Source: Fimbriimonas planktonicus
GTDB lineage: Bacteria; Armatimonadota; Fimbriimonadia; Fimbriimonadales; Fimbriimonadaceae
Length of the DNA: 64,000 nt
Direction of reading: 5' to 3'
NCBI GenBank assembly: GCA_965234685.1
Contig: OZ248539.1
Location: 744,001 to 808,000, forward strand
Position numbers and translations under genes: made by a program
Notes under the pieces: generated by a model
What the model was told of the DNA's origin: nothing
Seen by the model: the letters and a program-made list of their open reading frames with translations, nothing else
Databases searched by the model: none
Part shown: piece by piece, positions 43,097 to 51,056 of the stretch
How the letters are laid out: each line of letters opens with the position of its first letter
Numbering within the stretch: position 1 is the first letter of the stretch

Positions 43097-43140
43097 CCCA
43101 GATTTTCCCAGCCCGCGGGCGTTTTCCCGGCTTTTTCCCA
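43097..43140. promoter_or_regulatory. Array of TTCCC repeats, probable MraZ boxes
   Basis: TTCCCA ends at 43100, 43110 and 43140, with a variant TTCCCG at about 43125-43129, close to one helical turn apart. On the opposite strand these read TGGGAA, matching the TGGGN repeats bound by MraZ. The array begins 10 bp after the ABC exporter stop and is over 300 bp from mraZ. A palindrome GCCCGCGGGC (43111-43120) lies in the middle. Confidence 0.55.
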
Positions 43141-43305
43141 GCTCGGCCCAACATGGCCGCCAGTGCGTCTACATAAATGTCTACTATTTTTAGTCTAACT
43201 GGTAAACAAAGAGTAGTATTCGGATAGGTTTACTCTTTAATGGCGGACCAACTTTTCCCAAATTTCCTCAAAAAAGAGGAAAATTTCCTTCCGCTAGACC
43301 AATGA

Positions 43306-43320
43306 TTCCCGTATAATCCC
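43306..43320 (+). promoter_or_regulatory. mraZ promoter -10 box with flanking MraZ-type repeats
   Basis: TATAAT at 43312-43317 is a perfect -10 box. TTCCC (43306-43310) and TCCC (43317-43320) flank it with a 10-bp period, so MraZ bound there would cover the promoter. No good -35 box stands 17 bp upstream (TTCCGC). A further TTCCC lies at about 43255-43260. Confidence 0.6.
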
Positions 43321-43465
43321 AGCAGAAGGATAAGGACTACGGATGGTCTGGAAACTTCGAAGCGGCGGGGTAACCCAGATACCGGGGCGGTGAGCAAGAT
43401 GCGGAAGCCGTCCCAACACTTGATATTGGCACACGTTCAGATTTTTTAAGGAGTGGTGATTGTTC
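43321..43465 (+). other. Long 5' leader of the dcw operon
   Basis: About 140 bases between the -10 box and mraZ. It contains G-rich segments (GCGGCGGGGTAACCC, ATACCGGGGCGGTGAGC) and short self-complementary parts (GACTA/TGGTC, CTTCGAAG), so it may fold. I do not recognise a known riboswitch. AAGGAG at 43448-43453 is the ribosome binding site of mraZ. Confidence 0.4.
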
Positions 43466-43969
43466 ATGGATCGAACAGAAATGGAAACGGATTTCCAGCA
43501 CCACTTCGGAACTGACGACTCAGCCGTTGATGGTAAAGGGAGACTCCCGCTAAGTAAGAAGAAGCGAGAGTGGTTAGCCGACGGCTTCCGCTTCATGAAG
43601 GGGGATTTAGGCGTGCTCACTATTTATCCAGAATGGTCATTCCAGAAGAAGAAAAACTGGGTGATGTCATTTGACGAGCACAACGAAGGCCGCCAACTTT
43701 ACCAAAGCATGGTTCTTGGTAGCGCCGAAGGCCCGTTCGTTGCCGACGGCGAAGGCCGCGTTGTAATTCCTTCCTCACTTCGAAGGGATGTACCTTTAGA
43801 AGGTGCCCTTATCCTTCGCGGCGTCGGTGAGTACATCGAAGTCTGGCCACTTACGGAATACGAAAAGTGGAAAACTGACCGCGAGAACTACAACCGAGCC
43901 TGGCGAGATTCCGTTCGCGAATCCATCCGCATGATGAAGGCAGACGCGCTGCCGGGGACAAGCAACTAA
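43466..43969 (+). CDS. mraZ: Transcriptional regulator MraZ
   Basis: A DNA-binding repressor of the dcw cluster, 167 residues with two SpoVT/AbrB-like halves. The DxxGR motifs are VDGKGRLPLSKKKREWL in the first half and ADGEGRVVIPSSLRR in the second; IEVWPLTEYEKW closes the second. Start choice is open: AAGGAG at 43448-43453 is 12 bases from this ATG and 6 bases from an in-frame TTG at 43460 (two extra residues), and another ATG lies at 43481. It is the first gene of the cluster. Possible binding repeats lie over its promoter and further upstream, consistent with autoregulation. Confidence 0.92.
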   Translation: MDRTEMETDFQHHFGTDDSAVDGKGRLPLSKKKREWLADGFRFMKGDLGVLTIYPEWSFQKKKNWVMSFDEHNEGRQLYQSMVLGSAEGPFVADGEGRVVIPSSLRRDVPLEGALILRGVGEYIEVWPLTEYEKWKTDRENYNRAWRDSVRESIRMMKADALPGTSN

Positions 43970-43970
43970 C

Positions 43971-44918
43971 ATGGAGCACGTTCCCGTCATGGTGCAAGAG
44001 ATCATGTCTCACCTAGACCCGAAGCCCGGCAACGTCGTTGCCGACGGCACCCTCGGTCTTGGCGGCCACGCACTCGAGTTCTGCAAGCGAATCGCCCCCG
44101 GTGGGCACCTCTTTGGGTTCGATTGGGACGAAAAGATGTTCGCCGAAGCGACAAATCGTCTTTCTGTCGTGAAGGATGTCAAAGTCACCTTGACCGCCCA
44201 AGACTTCCGCCAAGCCCCCGCCGTGCTGGATCGCAATCAGGCTCGTCCGAACGCGGTTTTGTTGGATCTTGGTCTGAATAGTGGGCAAGTGGACGACGCC
44301 GAACGCGGTATGAGCTTCCGAGAGGTTGGTCCTTTGGATATGCGCATGGATGTCCGAGTAGGCGAACCCGCTAGCGCGTGGCTCAATCGCGCTACGCTGG
44401 ACGAAATTGATAATGTCCTGCGAGACTACGGTGACGAGCGCTGGGCCCGAGCAATTGCCAGAGCTATTTTAGCCCGAAGGAAAGAACAGCCTTTACGAAC
44501 TACGGAAGATTTAGTAGAGTGTGTATTAGCGGCTATTCCCGTGGGCGCACGCGATAAGAGGCTACATCCGGCTACTCGTACATTCCAGGCAATTCGCATT
44601 TTCATAAATGGTGAATTGGAAGAACTGAGCGAAGCGATTGTCGCATTAGCCGAAAGACTAGCCGACGGTGGAGCAATCGCTGTCCTCAGCTATCACTCTG
44701 GCGAGGACCGCGTGGTCAAGGGTGCCTTTAGAGAATTAGCGAAAGAAGGATTCCGTGAAGAGTTGCGAAAGCCGCAACTTCCAACCGATGCCGAAATCGC
44801 ACGCAATGCCCGAAGTCGAAGTGCTCGATTGCGAGTGCTGCGCAAGTTAGATCATTCAAGTGTGGGTCGACAGGAAGTTGACCGTCAGGAGACTCAAGAT
44901 GAGTATCAAACTAATTGA
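43971..44918 (+). CDS. rsmH: 16S rRNA m4C1402 methyltransferase RsmH
   Basis: A SAM-dependent methyltransferase that N4-methylates C1402 of 16S rRNA. The 315-residue product starts MEHVPVMVQEIMSHLDPKPG; SAM motif ADGTLGLGGHALEFC; LLDLGLNSGQVDDAERGMSF (the family sequence LDLGVSSxQ is here LDLGLNSGQ); the tail has AIAVLSYHSGEDRVVKGAF and NARSRSARLRVLRKL. It begins one base after the mraZ stop and overlaps the ftsL-like gene by 20 bp. Confidence 0.95.
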   Translation: MEHVPVMVQEIMSHLDPKPGNVVADGTLGLGGHALEFCKRIAPGGHLFGFDWDEKMFAEATNRLSVVKDVKVTLTAQDFRQAPAVLDRNQARPNAVLLDLGLNSGQVDDAERGMSFREVGPLDMRMDVRVGEPASAWLNRATLDEIDNVLRDYGDERWARAIARAILARRKEQPLRTTEDLVECVLAAIPVGARDKRLHPATRTFQAIRIFINGELEELSEAIVALAERLADGGAIAVLSYHSGEDRVVKGAFRELAKEGFREELRKPQLPTDAEIARNARSRSARLRVLRKLDHSSVGRQEVDRQETQDEYQTN

Positions 44919-45417
44919 AGCAAAGCCAGAATCTGCCACTTCTGCCACGCCAAACGTGGTGCCGTCCTCCCGTGCCCGGCGCGTAGCCCGACCCCAGTCC
45001 GCGCCCCAGGCTGAAACTCGTCCGCAGCCTGCAGTCCGACCACAGCCTGCGGTCCGACTTCAGCCCGTCGCGAAGCCGCAAGTCAATCCAGAAACGGTTG
45101 CTGAGGCCAAGCTTCGCGCCAAGCGAAAGCGCGGATCAGTGGTCGGTTGGACGGTGATGAACAGCCTCCTCCTCGGTGTCACGTGGGTCCTCAGCTACGG
45201 CGCAAGCTCGCTCCTCGCAAGCGTCCAAACCGAGGCGGTCCGAAACACCGCTCTCACCGCCGACTCCGTTGCGAAGACCGCAACCCGATCAACCGATCTC
45301 ACCAAGCAGCGAATGGCCGCAATGGATTCCGCTTCAGAATCCGTCTTCGGTACGTCTCAACCTTGGAGCCCGGCAACAACTGCGCGGACCAACGGATATG
45401 TCGCAAGTCGCCGCTAG
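44899..45417 (+). CDS. FtsL-like single-pass membrane protein (by position and layout)
   Basis: A 172-residue protein with a Pro/Gln/Arg-rich cytoplasmic region including a short repeat (PQPAVRPQPAVRLQPV), one membrane segment (VVGWTVMNSLLLGVTWVLSY) and a periplasmic part of about 75 residues that is helical (ASVQTEAVRNTALTADSVAK). This is the place and topology of FtsL, which forms the FtsQLB complex, but FtsL sequences diverge too much for identification. The start at 44899 has AGGAGA seven bases upstream. It overlaps rsmH by 20 bp and ftsI by 20 bp. Confidence 0.65.
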   Translation: MSIKLIEAKPESATSATPNVVPSSRARRVARPQSAPQAETRPQPAVRPQPAVRLQPVAKPQVNPETVAEAKLRAKRKRGSVVGWTVMNSLLLGVTWVLSYGASSLLASVQTEAVRNTALTADSVAKTATRSTDLTKQRMAAMDSASESVFGTSQPWSPATTARTNGYVASRR

Positions 45418-47170
45418 ACCGCTGAATCACGGACTCATCAAAGGGTTGTTAGGGGTTTGTGCCCTCGCAACCGTCATGTCGCAGGCGAAAATCCAAACCT
45501 GGGCCGCAGAAGACACTAAGGCCCAAGCACGAAAAGCGAACCGATACGGAGTCACGAAGGCAGTCGTGGCTTCGCGCGGTCGCATCCTAGATCGAAACCG
45601 AGCCCCCCTGGCTCAAGACTCTCCCATCACCGAACTGGTCGTCGATTACCGCAAAGCCCCGAGCAGCCCTGGCTTTTGGGCCGCCCTCAGCGACGCCACC
45701 GGCATTCCCGCAAACGAATTCACCGCCATCGGCTCCGTGACCGAAAAGAGCCGAAGCTGGGTCGTCTCCCTCTCCTCCGACCAGCGCAACCGAATCGCCG
45801 CGATCCGAAAATTCTGGCGACCCGATGGCGTCTCGATCTCCGGAAAAGGTGAGCGCGAAAACGTCCTCGGCGACGCCACCTCCCCCATCATCGGCGGCTT
45901 CCGGCATCAATTGGCCAAGGACAACAAAACCAAGGTCACCGTTGCCACCGGCCTAGAAAGCACCCAAGACGCATTATTAAAAGGGAAGGACGGCAAACAA
46001 GTCGGCTTCGCGGATAAAAACGGCAACCTCTTGCCCAACCGGCTCATTGAGTCCCTTTGTATCCCGAAGGCAGACGGTCAAGATATCGAGACCACCATCG
46101 ACGCCACCTTGCAAGCTTCCGCCTACGCAGCCCTAATGGAAACGGTCGTAGCAAACGGCGCGAACGAAGGAAGCGCCGTCGTCCTTGATCCAAGAACCGG
46201 CGACGTGCTCGCCCTTGTCACCTATCCGACCTTCAGTTCCAGCGAATTTGCCAAAGGAACCGGCGTTCCATTCGGTGCCAATCCCGCCACCAAGAACCGC
46301 TTCGAACCGGGTTCCACCTTCAAAATCCTGACCCTCGCCAAAGCGCTCGACGAGGGCAAAACCTCCATGTCCGAGCACTTTTACTGCCGCCTAACGATGC
46401 AAGTCGGCAAGCGCACCATCGGCTGCGACCGCAAACACGGCGCGCACGGCGACGTCGACGCAACCAAAGCCATCGCCAAGAGCTGCAACGTCACCGCCGC
46501 AACCTGGGCGATGCGGGTGGGTCACCCAGCGTTCACCAAATACATGACCGACCTCGGCCTCTTCGAACCAACGGGCGTAGAGCTCGGCGGAGAAGTCGCG
46601 GGTTCCTATAACAAGAAGGAGTACTCAAAAATCCTTCAGCTCGCAACGTTCGGGTTCGGCCAGTCGCTGACGTGCACACCCATCAGCCTCGCCAGCGCCT
46701 TCTCAACCATCGCTAACGAAGGAAAGCGCGTCCCGCCGCGCCTCATTCGCCGCCTCGGCGACGAAACTGTAGAACGGCCCGAAGCGAAGCAGATCATTTC
46801 CGCTGAAACCGCGCGCGAAGTCCTCGAAACAATGGAAGCCGTTATCGAAACCAAAGCCGGCACCGGCTACAGCCTCCGCATCCCCGGTTATCGCCTCGCC
46901 GGAAAGACCGGAACGGCTGAGAAGATCGGCTCCGTCGATCCGATCACCAAAAAGAAGATCAGCGGTTACGTCGCTAACTTCATCGGCTTCGTCCCCGCCG
47001 TTCGCCCCCAAGCCGTCGTGCTGGTCATGGTCGACAATCCCAAGAAGCAAATCTACGGCGGCGCAGTCGCAGGACCTGCCTTCCGACAAATCGCTTTGTC
47101 GGTCATCAAGAGCATGCGCATCCCGCCGGATCGGAGCGAGCAGCCGGTAAGGGAAGGTGGCGACACGTGA
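45398..47170 (+). CDS. ftsI: Division transpeptidase FtsI (penicillin-binding protein 3 type)
   Basis: Cross-links septal peptidoglycan together with FtsW. The 590-residue product has one N-terminal membrane segment (GLIKGLLGVCALATVMSQ), a PBP dimerisation domain (VVASRGRILDRNRAPLAQD) and a transpeptidase domain with Ser306 in EPGSTFKIL (SxxK), the SCN motif in AKSCNVTAA and KTG at 503-505. No C-terminal PASTA domains are present. The ATG at 45398 starts MSQVAARPLNHG and lies inside the end of the ftsL-like gene; longer in-frame starts only read through that gene out of frame. Confidence 0.93.
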   Translation: MSQVAARPLNHGLIKGLLGVCALATVMSQAKIQTWAAEDTKAQARKANRYGVTKAVVASRGRILDRNRAPLAQDSPITELVVDYRKAPSSPGFWAALSDATGIPANEFTAIGSVTEKSRSWVVSLSSDQRNRIAAIRKFWRPDGVSISGKGERENVLGDATSPIIGGFRHQLAKDNKTKVTVATGLESTQDALLKGKDGKQVGFADKNGNLLPNRLIESLCIPKADGQDIETTIDATLQASAYAALMETVVANGANEGSAVVLDPRTGDVLALVTYPTFSSSEFAKGTGVPFGANPATKNRFEPGSTFKILTLAKALDEGKTSMSEHFYCRLTMQVGKRTIGCDRKHGAHGDVDATKAIAKSCNVTAATWAMRVGHPAFTKYMTDLGLFEPTGVELGGEVAGSYNKKEYSKILQLATFGFGQSLTCTPISLASAFSTIANEGKRVPPRLIRRLGDETVERPEAKQIISAETAREVLETMEAVIETKAGTGYSLRIPGYRLAGKTGTAEKIGSVDPITKKKISGYVANFIGFVPAVRPQAVVLVMVDNPKKQIYGGAVAGPAFRQIALSVIKSMRIPPDRSEQPVREGGDT

Positions 47171-48651
47171 CGCTCCGCGAGCTCTGTGCCCGCTCTGGCA
47201 TCGCCGAATCCGGCATTGGGCAGAGCCCAGAAATCAAACATCTCACTTTAGATTCCCGGCTGGTCCAGCCGGGATCGTTGTTTGTTTGCATGCCGTCAAA
47301 TCGGCAAGACAGCCACGCCTTCCTGCCCACCGCTGCCGCCGCGGGAGCCGTCGCCACCATTGTCCATAAAGAATCTGCCGTAGCGGAAGCAAGAGCGCTT
47401 GGTCTCGAAGCCATCTATCTCCCCACCGCAATCTACCCAGACACCCTCTGGCAACTCGCGCGCGCTTTCTACAACTCCCCAACCGCCAGTTACAAACTCA
47501 TCGGCGTCACCGGAACCAACGGCAAAACCACCACCGCCTGGATCATGCGCCAGATGCTCACCGCGCTCGGAATTCGCGCCGGCTACCTCGGGACCCTCGG
47601 TTTCACCCTCCCCGAATCCAGCATTGAGCTCAACAACACGACTCCGTTCGCCCTCGAACTCTACGCTCGACTAGCCGAAGCCCGCACCGCCAACCTCGAT
47701 GCACTCTGCATGGAAGTTTCCAGCCACGCGCTAGCCGAAAAGCGCGCTGACGGCCTCGAGTTCGACGCCGCGATCTTCACCAATCTCACCCAAGACCACC
47801 TCGATTTTCACGGCACGCTAGAGGACTACGCCGAAGCTAAATTCCGCCTCTTCTCCGAACTCCCGCTTCAGTCGGATAAGCCGTTCAAAGCCGCCATCAA
47901 CGTAGCCGATCCCGTCGGGCAAGCATTCGCGAAAAGGATCACCCAGCCCGTCCTGACCTTCTCCACCGAAGCGAACATAGAGGCCGACTTCCACTTCACC
48001 GCAACCGACGTCCAACTCGACTCGATCACCTTCGACCTAAAGACCCCCACCGGCAACCACCGCCTAACCGCCGGCCTCGGCGGACTCTTCAACGTCGAAA
48101 ACCTCGCCTCCGCCATCACCGGCCTTATCGCCGCTGGCTACCCCCTGGAAGACCTTCTCAAAACGACGCAGAACCTAAAGCCCGTCCCTGGCCGATTTGA
48201 GAACGTCGCCATCGATGACGATTTCCGCGTCATCGTCGACTACGCCCACACCCCCGACGCGCTCGAAAAGCTGCTCGACTCCGTCCGCCCTCTTACCGCC
48301 GGCCGCGTCATTACCGTCGTCGGTTGCGGAGGCGATCGCGACAAAACCAAACGCCCCCTCATGGGGTTCGCCGCCAGCGAGCGCAGCGATCTCACCATCG
48401 TCACCAGCGACAACCCTAGGACCGAAGACCCGGAAACGATCGTCGCCGAGGTCCTCGACGGCATCGCCCCCAATCGGCCCGCCATCGCCATCGTAGACCG
48501 AGCCGAGGCCATCGCTCACGCCGTCGGCTTCGCATCGGAAAACGATGTCGTCGTCATCGCCGGTAAAGGGCACGAGAACTACCAGATTATTGGTCACGAA
48601 AAATTCCCCTTCGATGACCGCGACTTTGTGAGAGAGGCACTGAAAAAATGA
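47167..48651 (+). CDS. murE: UDP-MurNAc-tripeptide synthetase (meso-DAP adding)
   Basis: Adds the third residue to the peptidoglycan stem in the cytoplasm. 494 residues. ATP site GVTGTNGKTTTAW; EVSSHALAEKRADGLEFD with ligand-binding residues; DYAHTPDALEKLL; and the specificity motif DNPRTEDP, the DNPR form known from meso-diaminopimelate enzymes, so the wall is probably of the DAP type. GTG start overlapping the ftsI stop by four bases (GTGA). Confidence 0.96.
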   Translation: MTLRELCARSGIAESGIGQSPEIKHLTLDSRLVQPGSLFVCMPSNRQDSHAFLPTAAAAGAVATIVHKESAVAEARALGLEAIYLPTAIYPDTLWQLARAFYNSPTASYKLIGVTGTNGKTTTAWIMRQMLTALGIRAGYLGTLGFTLPESSIELNNTTPFALELYARLAEARTANLDALCMEVSSHALAEKRADGLEFDAAIFTNLTQDHLDFHGTLEDYAEAKFRLFSELPLQSDKPFKAAINVADPVGQAFAKRITQPVLTFSTEANIEADFHFTATDVQLDSITFDLKTPTGNHRLTAGLGGLFNVENLASAITGLIAAGYPLEDLLKTTQNLKPVPGRFENVAIDDDFRVIVDYAHTPDALEKLLDSVRPLTAGRVITVVGCGGDRDKTKRPLMGFAASERSDLTIVTSDNPRTEDPETIVAEVLDGIAPNRPAIAIVDRAEAIAHAVGFASENDVVVIAGKGHENYQIIGHEKFPFDDRDFVREALKK

Positions 48652-49994
48652 AACCAATTTCCGCCAAAAACCTCGCCGAAAGAATGGGCGGCACCTACCA
48701 CGGAGAACCCACCCGAATCCAAGGTTTTGCCACCGACCATCGCGATGTCAAACCCGGCGATGCATTCCTCGCCATCAAAGGCGCCCGCGTAGACGGTCAT
48801 GATTTCGCCGATCAGGCAATGGCCGCCGGAGCACTTCTGGTCGTCAGCGAAAAGGAACTCGACGTGCCTCACGTTCGGGTGGCAAACCTCGTCGCCGCCC
48901 TCTCAAGCCTCGCCCTCAGCTTCAGGATTGCCTTCGATGGCCCCGTAGTCGGAATCACCGGTAGCGCCGGAAAAACGATGACGAAAGAGTTCGTCGCCGC
49001 CGCCCTCTCCCCCCTCGGTCCGATCAAAAAGACCGACGGTAACCGCAACACAGAGTACACCGCTCCGCTTCTTTGGCCCGAAGTCACCACCGGCGACGCC
49101 GCCGTGGTTGTTGAACTCTCGATGCGTGGAATCGGTCAAATTGCCCACCTCGCCGAGTTCTGCCGTCCAACCCACTCGCTTATCACCAACATTGGCTGGG
49201 CCCACCTTGAGCAAGTAGGTTCCCGTGCCGCCATTGCCCAGGCCAAAGGCGAAATTCTCGAAGCCTTGCCCCAAGATGGCGTCGCCGTTCTTTGGAAGGA
49301 CGATGACTTCTTCGATTCCCTAAAAGCCCGCGCCTGGCCGCGCTCGACCATCACTTTTGGCTACGGCGAAGGCTGCGACTGCCGAATCATCGGTTACGAA
49401 GCCGTCTCCTGGCAAAGCTGCCTCGTCCGTGGGTTCTATCTCAATCTCCCGTGGGAAGCCGAGCTCCCGGTCGTCGGTCGACACCTGGCCCTAAATGCTG
49501 CCGCCGCAATCGCCGTCGCCGCCAGCGTCGGCATCTCACCCCAGGAAGCCTCGGGCGAGCTCTTCGGTGCCGAAATCCCGCCGATGCGAATGGAGATTCG
49601 CGACTATAACGGCGCGCTGATCCTTCTCGACACCTACAACGCCTCCGTCCCCGGAACCCTCGGCGCCATTGAGACCCTTAGCGAAATGCCGTGCGACGGA
49701 AAGCGCCGCGCCGTGCTCGGAGAAATGCGCGAACTCGGTGCCTTCGAAACAGAAGCACACGAAATGGTCGGCAAGACCCTTCTGAACTCGAAAATCGACG
49801 AAGTCTGCTTCATCGGCGAACCGATGGTGAAAACGACCGCCGAAATGTTCCGAGCCTCCGGAAAGCCCTTCACCCTTGCGGCCAACATCGAGGAAGTCCG
49901 AGCCTTCGTCGCGGCAAGCCAGCCTGGCGATACCGTTCTGATCAAAGGATCGCGAGCCCTCGAACTTGAACGAGCCTTGGAGACCTTGCAATGA
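48648..49994 (+). CDS. murF: UDP-MurNAc-pentapeptide synthetase (D-Ala-D-Ala adding)
   Basis: Adds D-Ala-D-Ala to complete the UDP-MurNAc-pentapeptide. 448 residues; N-terminal UDP-binding domain with FATDHRDVKPGDAFLAIKGA; ATP loop VVGITGSAGKTMTKEFVA; central domain with ITNIGWAHLEQVGS; C-terminal segment MRMEIRDYNGALILLDTYN. The start overlaps the murE stop (ATGA) and its own stop overlaps the mraY start. The P-loop reads GSAGKTM where GSxGKTTT is usual. Confidence 0.95.
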   Translation: MKPISAKNLAERMGGTYHGEPTRIQGFATDHRDVKPGDAFLAIKGARVDGHDFADQAMAAGALLVVSEKELDVPHVRVANLVAALSSLALSFRIAFDGPVVGITGSAGKTMTKEFVAAALSPLGPIKKTDGNRNTEYTAPLLWPEVTTGDAAVVVELSMRGIGQIAHLAEFCRPTHSLITNIGWAHLEQVGSRAAIAQAKGEILEALPQDGVAVLWKDDDFFDSLKARAWPRSTITFGYGEGCDCRIIGYEAVSWQSCLVRGFYLNLPWEAELPVVGRHLALNAAAAIAVAASVGISPQEASGELFGAEIPPMRMEIRDYNGALILLDTYNASVPGTLGAIETLSEMPCDGKRRAVLGEMRELGAFETEAHEMVGKTLLNSKIDEVCFIGEPMVKTTAEMFRASGKPFTLAANIEEVRAFVAASQPGDTVLIKGSRALELERALETLQ

Positions 49995-51049
49995 TTCTCG
50001 CGATCAAGGCGTTCTGGATCACCCTTTGCGTCGCGACGCTTGTCTCGCGACCGGTCTACCAATTCCTGCTCGGTCTCAAGTCGCGGCAAGTGATCAGCGC
50101 CTTCGTTCCCGAAGGCCACCAAGCCAAAGTTGGCACCCCGAACATGGGCGGCTGGATTCCCGTCATCGGCATGATTTTCATGTTCGTTTACTTCCTCTTC
50201 CTGCCCACCAGCAGCATGATTGAGGCGCTCGGCTACAGCAGCACGACGACGCTCATGACCGTCATCACGCCGAACTACGTGTATGGCGTGCTAAGCCTGC
50301 TCGTTGGCTATGCGCTACTTGGTTTTGCCGACGACTACCTCGTGCCAAAGATGAAGCCCGGCAAGCGCGGAATCGACTGGCTACCAAAGCTCGGACTCCA
50401 AATCATTCTCGCCCTCCCGTGCGCTTGGCTCACTTCGAACTGGAACCTCCCGAACGCTGGCGCGACGCTGTTCATGATTCTGTTCTTCGCCAACGCCTAC
50501 AACTTCTCCGATGGCCTCGACGCCCTCGCCGGAAGCTTGCTGATTGGTATCTGCGTCGGAATGCTCGTCATGGGCGTCATGGCAAGCAGCGGGATCACGA
50601 TGTTGATTTCGGCAGGCTTGCTTGGCGGCATCATCCCGTTCCTGTTCTTCAACGCTCCACCGGCAAAAGTGTTCATGGGCGATACCGGCTCACTCCCAAT
50701 CGGCGGACTGCTCGGGGTCGGGTTCTGGAAGCTCGCCATGATCGGCCAGCAAAACATGGTCCTTAGCTTCTGGGGCACCCCCAAGCTCTCCCTTTGGCTC
50801 GTCGGACTTGTGTTGCTTGCCGGAATGATGATCGCCGAGCTCGTACCGGTCCCGCTGCAAATTCTCAGCGTCAAGCTATTCAAGCGAAAGCTCTTCCCAT
50901 TCACACCGATTCACCACGCGTTTGAAAAGGCAGGCTGGAAGGAAACTCGAGTCGTGTGGAGCTTCGCCCTCGTCCAGCTTCTGCTCACCATTGCCGCCTT
51001 GACTCTCGCCGCCATCGCCTTCAATCCGTCCATGGCTCCGACCCCCTAA
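49991..51049 (+). CDS. mraY: Phospho-N-acetylmuramoyl-pentapeptide transferase
   Basis: An integral membrane enzyme that makes lipid I from UDP-MurNAc-pentapeptide and undecaprenyl phosphate. 352 residues, about ten helices. Signature sites: GTPNMGGWIPVIG, the Asp pair in LLGFADDYLVPKMKPGKRG, NFSDGLDALAGSLL, FMGDTGSLPIGGLLG and the C-terminal PIHHAFEKAGWKETRVV. In the last one the third His of the usual HHH motif is Ala. Start overlaps murF by four bases. Confidence 0.95.
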   Translation: MILAIKAFWITLCVATLVSRPVYQFLLGLKSRQVISAFVPEGHQAKVGTPNMGGWIPVIGMIFMFVYFLFLPTSSMIEALGYSSTTTLMTVITPNYVYGVLSLLVGYALLGFADDYLVPKMKPGKRGIDWLPKLGLQIILALPCAWLTSNWNLPNAGATLFMILFFANAYNFSDGLDALAGSLLIGICVGMLVMGVMASSGITMLISAGLLGGIIPFLFFNAPPAKVFMGDTGSLPIGGLLGVGFWKLAMIGQQNMVLSFWGTPKLSLWLVGLVLLAGMMIAELVPVPLQILSVKLFKRKLFPFTPIHHAFEKAGWKETRVVWSFALVQLLLTIAALTLAAIAFNPSMAPTP

Positions 51050-51056
51050 ATCCGCT

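Noticed and set aside
43111..43120. Palindrome GCCCGCGGGC within the TTCCC array
   Set aside because: Short GC palindrome; expected by chance in GC-rich DNA and better treated as part of the array.
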